Shown here in pieces: positions 57,771 through 64,000 of a stretch of DNA of 64,000 nucleotides; within the stretch, counting starts at the first letter, position 1, and the number at the start of each line of letters is the position of its first letter. Below the pieces are notes generated by a model that was not told the origin of the DNA, searched no databases, and worked only from the letters and a program-made list of their open reading frames with translations. This stretch comes from VAZQ01 sp963835165. Lineage in GTDB: Bacteria > Pseudomonadota > Alphaproteobacteria > Rhizobiales > Xanthobacteraceae. A program made the translations under genes and the position numbers. The stretch spans positions 62,001 through 126,000 of the forward strand of contig CAWIGD010000037.1 of assembly GCA_963835165.1 (NCBI GenBank). The letters run 5' to 3'.

Positions 57771-58286
57771 ATGCGCTGGATGAGAATGTGCTGGAGAAGC
57801 CTTCCGCTGTCCGTGCTCGCCGTTCTGGCGGGCTCGGGCGCGGTCACGGCTCAGGAACCGGCCGCGATTGCGGCGCCGGGCGAGACGGTGGTCGCCACGC
57901 TCCATGCCGAGGGTGCGCAGGTCTACGAGTGCAAGGCCGGCAATGACGGCAAGCTCGCATGGGCGTTCCGCGAGCCGATCGCGACGCTGGTGCTCGACGG
58001 CAAGACCGTGGGCCGTCACTACGCCGGGCCGAACTGGGAGCACGCGGACGGCAGCGCGGTGGTCGGCAAGGCCGTCGGCAATGCTCCGGGCAAGAGCGCC
58101 GGCGACATCCCCTGGCTCAAGCTCGAAGTGACGGCGCATCGCGGCAGCGGCGCGCTCTCGGGCGTCACCACGGTGCAGCGGATCAATACCGCAGGCGGCG
58201 TCCACGCCGGCGCCTGCGACAAGGCCGGTGCGTTCCACAGCGCGCCCTATGCCGCGGATTACGTTTTCCTGCGCAAGGGACCGTGA
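57771..58286 (+). CDS. Secreted DUF3455 family protein
   Basis: 171 residues: signal peptide (LPLSVLAVLAGSGAVTAQ), then GETVVATLHAEGAQVYECKA, WAFREPIATLVLDGKTVGRH, YAGPNWEHADGSAVVGKAVG. DUF3455 resembles malate-binding or cupin-like lipocalin-like proteins of unknown role. GGGAGGAGG precedes the ATG. Confidence 0.85.
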   Translation: MRWMRMCWRSLPLSVLAVLAGSGAVTAQEPAAIAAPGETVVATLHAEGAQVYECKAGNDGKLAWAFREPIATLVLDGKTVGRHYAGPNWEHADGSAVVGKAVGNAPGKSAGDIPWLKLEVTAHRGSGALSGVTTVQRINTAGGVHAGACDKAGAFHSAPYAADYVFLRKGP

Positions 58287-58356
58287 TCAGGCACCGCCGG
58301 GGCATCCGCCAGCGGCTCGCCGCTGCCAGCGCGTTAACCTCCAACGCGCCGCCGTC

Positions 58357-60098
58357 TCAGCTCCCTTGTTCGCGCGCGGCCACGAGGCGCGCGAGCTCGT
58401 GCTCGCGCAATTCGTCGAGCCGCCGCAACACCGCTTCGTCGGGGACGCCAAGGGCCTCGAGCACGCGTCCGCCCAGCTGCAGGCTCGCCTCGACAGCCTC
58501 CGGGATGACGTCGACGGCGCCAAGCCTGAGAAGCCGTATCGCATGTTCCGCGTCGATGGCGCGGGCAAAGAGCAGCGCGTCGGGCCGTAGCTGGCGCGCC
58601 GCCGCGGCCATGCGTTCGGCAGCCTCTCGCGCATTGACCGTGACGACGAACGCGCGTGCCCGTGCGGCACCGACCCGCGCCAGAAACTCGGGCCGGCCGG
58701 CATCGCCGAAATAGCACCGTTCTCCGCGTTTGCGACACTCGCTCACCAGTTCGCCATTGGTATCGAGGGCAATGAACGGCACATTCTCGGCGGTGAGCAA
58801 ACGCCCCACCGTCTGGCCGACGCGGCCATAGCCACCGATCACCACATGATCCTGCAGCTCGCTCGCGTCCTCCGCCGGCAGGTGGTGGCGGTGATCGACG
58901 CGCTGCAACCGACGTCCCAGCCACGCGCCGCCGCGGGCGCAGAGCGGCGTCACCATCATGCTGATGCCGACCACGGCGGAAGCAATTTGCGCCATGTCAC
59001 CGGAGAGGACGCCACTCGAGCGAGCAAGAACGATGACGACGAACGCGAACTCGCCACCCTGCGCCAGCAGGATCGCGACCTCGGCGGCAACCGCCAGGCT
59101 GACACCGAACGCGCGGCTCGCGACCAGCAGGATGAGGCTCTTGACCACGAGCAAAGCCACGACCGCGGCGAGGACGAGGCCGATGTCGGCCAACACCGCG
59201 TCGATGTCGATGGTCATTCCCACCGTGATGAAGAACAGGCCGATCAAGAGCCCCTTGAACGGCGCGATGTCGATTTCGACCTGGTGGCGGTATTCGGTCT
59301 CGGACAACAGAAGACCGGCGAGAAACGCGCCGAGTGCGGTCGAGAGGCCCGCGGCGCCGGTGGCGGCGGCAACCCCCACCACCATGAACAGCGTGATCGC
59401 CATGATGAGTTCGCGGCTGCCGGTCTGCGCTGCGAAGCGAAAGATCGGTTGCAGCACGTAGCGACCGGCTGCGACGATGGCGACAACCGCAAGCACCGCT
59501 TTCAGCAGGGCCCCGGCAAGCGGACACCGGCGACGTTCTGCTCGTTGCGCGCGAGAATCTGGACGCCAAACAAGACCGGCGCGACCATGAGGTCCTGGAA
59601 CAGCAGCACCGCGAGCGCGATACGACCGACCGGCGTCGTCGAGCGCCCCTGCTCTTCGAGCAGCTGCATCACGATCGCGGTCGAGGACATCGCGAGGCAG
59701 AGGCCAAGCACGATCGCGCCGCTGCCGGGAACGCCCAGCAGCGCAAGGCCCGCGCCGATGGCAAGCGCGGACAGCGCGAATTGCAGGCCGCCGATGCCGG
59801 CAACGTAGCGGCGCAACGACCACAGTCGCACCAGCGACAGTTCCAGCCCGATCAGGAACAGGAGAAACAGCACGCCGAGTTCGGCGAACGGCTCGACCTG
59901 CGTTCGGTCCTCGATGGTCAGATAGCTAACCCAGGGAAAGTCCTCGGCGAGCCGACCGAAGCCGTACGGACCGACGGCGATGCCGACACAAAGGAAGCCG
60001 AGCACGGCCCCGATGCGTGCGCGGTGAAACAGCGGAACCACAAGCCCGGCAGCGGCAAGAAAGACCAGCGCGTCTTTCAACCAGGGCCCGTGGTCCAA
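58357..60098 (-). pseudogene. KefB-type cation:proton antiporter with a TrkA-N domain, frameshifted
   Basis: Monovalent cation:proton antiporter-2 family. The upstream part (DHGPWLKDALVFLAAAGLVV, GVLFLLFLIGLELSLVRLWS, VLLFQDLMVAPVLFGVQILA) breaks after NEQNVAGVRL at about 59520-59525. Supplying one missing base joins it to LAGALLKAVLAVVAIVAAGR and the rest. The C-terminal NAD-binding RCK domain starts HVVIGGYGRVGQTVGRLLTA. Start probably the TTG at 60098 (AAGAGGACC upstream); a GTG 6 codons earlier is possible. Indel or real inactivation. Confidence 0.82.
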
Positions 60099-60175
60099 AG
60101 CGGTCCTCTTTCCCACCGGGTGCAGGATGGGTTGAGCGCGGCGAAACTCATCCCGCGCAACGCCTGCGCGTACAC

Positions 60176-62833
<2,658 letters not shown>

Positions 62834-63187
62834 GTCCTGGATATCCGCCGACTGACTTACTGAGGCTCTCTCGGTACTCGCTGGTCCTTGCGCAGCATGG
62901 GCCGCCGCGTCGCTCGATGCCCGGCGAGCCTCGTTTGCCGTGCTTTTAGCGATGCCCCTACCCCCTGTCCAGGAAACCCGCCTCGCGTGGCCCGCAGCAG
63001 GAATTGTCCCGTCGCACAGGCCCTCTCCGCCCCGTGATAGCCGCCCGCCGCGCAGTCGCGGCATGGCTCCTGCGCTGACGGGGATCTGCCCTTACCGATG
63101 CGGCGCCGATCGATTATATAGGCGGCTTGCCCCACCCGCGCACTACGCCGCGCTCGCGGCGATCGCGCCAACACCTCCGGACCAAAG
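62834..63187. promoter_or_regulatory. Divergent intergenic region between alaS and the MetF-like gene
   Basis: About 350 nt. I see no gene and no riboswitch or palindrome that I can identify. It should contain the promoters for both genes; CAATGGCGC-like boxes are not defined enough to call. Confidence 0.4.
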
Positions 63188-64000
63188 ATGAATGCCATGC
63201 CGCGACAGCCGGCTTCGCGCCTGGAACAGCTGCTGCGCTCGCGCCAGTTCGTCATCACCGCCGAGATCGCGCCGCCGGTCTCATGCGACGCCGACGACCT
63301 CCTGCGCAAGGCACGGCCGCTCCGCGGCCTCGCGGATGCCGTCAACGTCACCGACGGCGCCAGCGCCCGCGCCAATCTGTCGGCGCCGATCGCGGCGGCG
63401 ATGCTGGCGCGCGAGGGCATCGAACCCGTCCTTCAGCTCACCTGCCGGGATCGCAACCGCATTGCCCTGCAGGCCGACCTCATGGGCGCGGCGGCTTGCG
63501 GCGTCCACAACCTGCTGTGCCTGACCGGAGATGATCCGAAGGCCGGCGATCAGCCCGACACCAAGGCGGTGTTCGATATCGACTCGACCACGCTGACGGC
63601 AACGGCGCGGGACCTGCGCGACAAGAGCGAGCTTCCTTCCGGACGCAAGGTTGCCGGCACCGCGCATTTCTTCCTCGGCGCCGCCGACGCGCCGATCGAC
63701 CCGCCCCCCGGCTGGCAGCCCGACAAGCTCGCCGCCAAGATGGCATCCGGCGCCGAATTCGCACAGACCCAGTTCTGCATGGATACCGCGATCGTGCGCC
63801 GCTATGCCGCCCGCCTCGCGCAACACGAGACCACGCGGGCGCTGTTCCTGCTGGTCGGGATCGCACCGCTGCGCTCCGCCAAGTCGGCGCGCTGGATGCA
63901 GAAGCACCTCTACGGCACCATCATCCCCGAGGCTCATCTCGAGCGCCTGGAACGGGCGGCCGATCCCGGCGCCGAAGGTGAGCGCATTGCAATCGAGCTG
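63188..64000 (+). CDS. Methylenetetrahydrofolate reductase-like protein, 3' end beyond the right edge
   Basis: 271 visible residues of a MetF-family FAD TIM barrel: SRQFVITAEIAPPVSCDADD with the conserved Glu, DAVNVTDGASARANLSAPIA, CRDRNRIALQADLMGAAACG and LTGDDPKAGDQPDTKAVFDI. The family uses the folate one-carbon pool; this sequence is closer to the archaeal/acetogen-like MetF than to E. coli MetF, so exact chemistry is uncertain. Start MNAMPRQPAS; an inner ATG 3 codons later is possible. Confidence 0.85.
   Translation, partial: MNAMPRQPASRLEQLLRSRQFVITAEIAPPVSCDADDLLRKARPLRGLADAVNVTDGASARANLSAPIAAAMLAREGIEPVLQLTCRDRNRIALQADLMGAAACGVHNLLCLTGDDPKAGDQPDTKAVFDIDSTTLTATARDLRDKSELPSGRKVAGTAHFFLGAADAPIDPPPGWQPDKLAAKMASGAEFAQTQFCMDTAIVRRYAARLAQHETTRALFLLVGIAPLRSAKSARWMQKHLYGTIIPEAHLERLERAADPGAEGERIAIEL

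Overview
The window is high-GC chromosomal DNA of an alphaproteobacterium, most likely Hyphomicrobiales (Bradyrhizobium/Xanthobacteraceae-like). The grounds are inference from gene content: a form II CO-dehydrogenase-like cox operon, a pca set, a branched-chain-amino-acid-type ABC transporter with a DUF6867 protein, an alphaproteobacterial ATP synthase zeta subunit, a purL/bolA/grxD neighbourhood, an NADP isocitrate dehydrogenase of the eukaryotic type, and REP-like palindromes typical of this group. I see no rRNA, tRNA, CRISPR array, phage or insertion sequence.

Layout. 1-3.4 kb: a minus-strand efflux operon (TetR, HlyD-like adaptor, ABC ATPase, ABC-2 permease cut by the left edge) with a perfect palindromic operator in front of the regulator. 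3.5-3.8 kb: a small secreted protein and a terminator. 3.8-13.5 kb: a minus-strand molybdenum hydroxylase operon in the order coxG-coxS-coxL-coxM-coxD-coxE-XdhC(N)-XdhC(C)-MocA/MobA-like; the large subunit carries AYRGAGR, so it is the form II type and its substrate is not certain. 13.7-16.6 kb: pcaB, pcaD and pcaC (lower protocatechuate branch), followed by a short remnant and a terminator. 17-22 kb: an AraC-type regulator, a Gln/Gly/Pro-rich small protein, a two-component flavin monooxygenase (reductase and HpaB-like oxygenase), a small secreted protein and a fatty acid hydroxylase/sterol desaturase. 22.3-29.1 kb: a plus-strand Liv-type transporter operon with an extra Bug/TctC binding protein inserted between livG and livF.

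29-45 kb is a mosaic of housekeeping and scattered genes: ccdA-like, P1 peptidase (frameshifted), polysaccharide deacetylase, DadA-like oxidase, rpe, glutathionyl-hydroquinone reductase-like GST, a secreted TPR-like protein, purB, an ABC substrate-binding protein fused out of frame to the tail of an alpha/beta hydrolase, murI, rpsD, a metallophosphoesterase and a methyltransferase. 44.4-52.4 kb: grxD, a secreted RidA, bolA, purL, purQ, a secreted protein, purS, then an arylmalonate-decarboxylase/racemase-like gene and a second Bug protein, then purC. 52.8-64 kb: ATP synthase zeta subunit, HpcH/HpaI aldolase, TrmJ-DUF559 fusion, serine hydrolase, icd, a DUF3455 protein, a KefB-like antiporter (frameshifted), alaS and the start of a MetF-like gene.

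Five otherwise well-conserved genes (P1 peptidase, methyltransferase tail, purQ, AMDase-like, KefB-like) are each broken by an apparent single-base indel. Because one is purQ, residual sequencing error is the simplest explanation and should be settled before any of these is treated as a true pseudogene. I found no clearly new multi-gene system. The best leads are the cox-type hydroxylase of unknown substrate, the orphan Bug proteins placed inside other operons, the TrmJ-DUF559 fusion with a degraded nuclease motif, the SBP/hydrolase deletion fusion, and a double-hairpin dispersed element.
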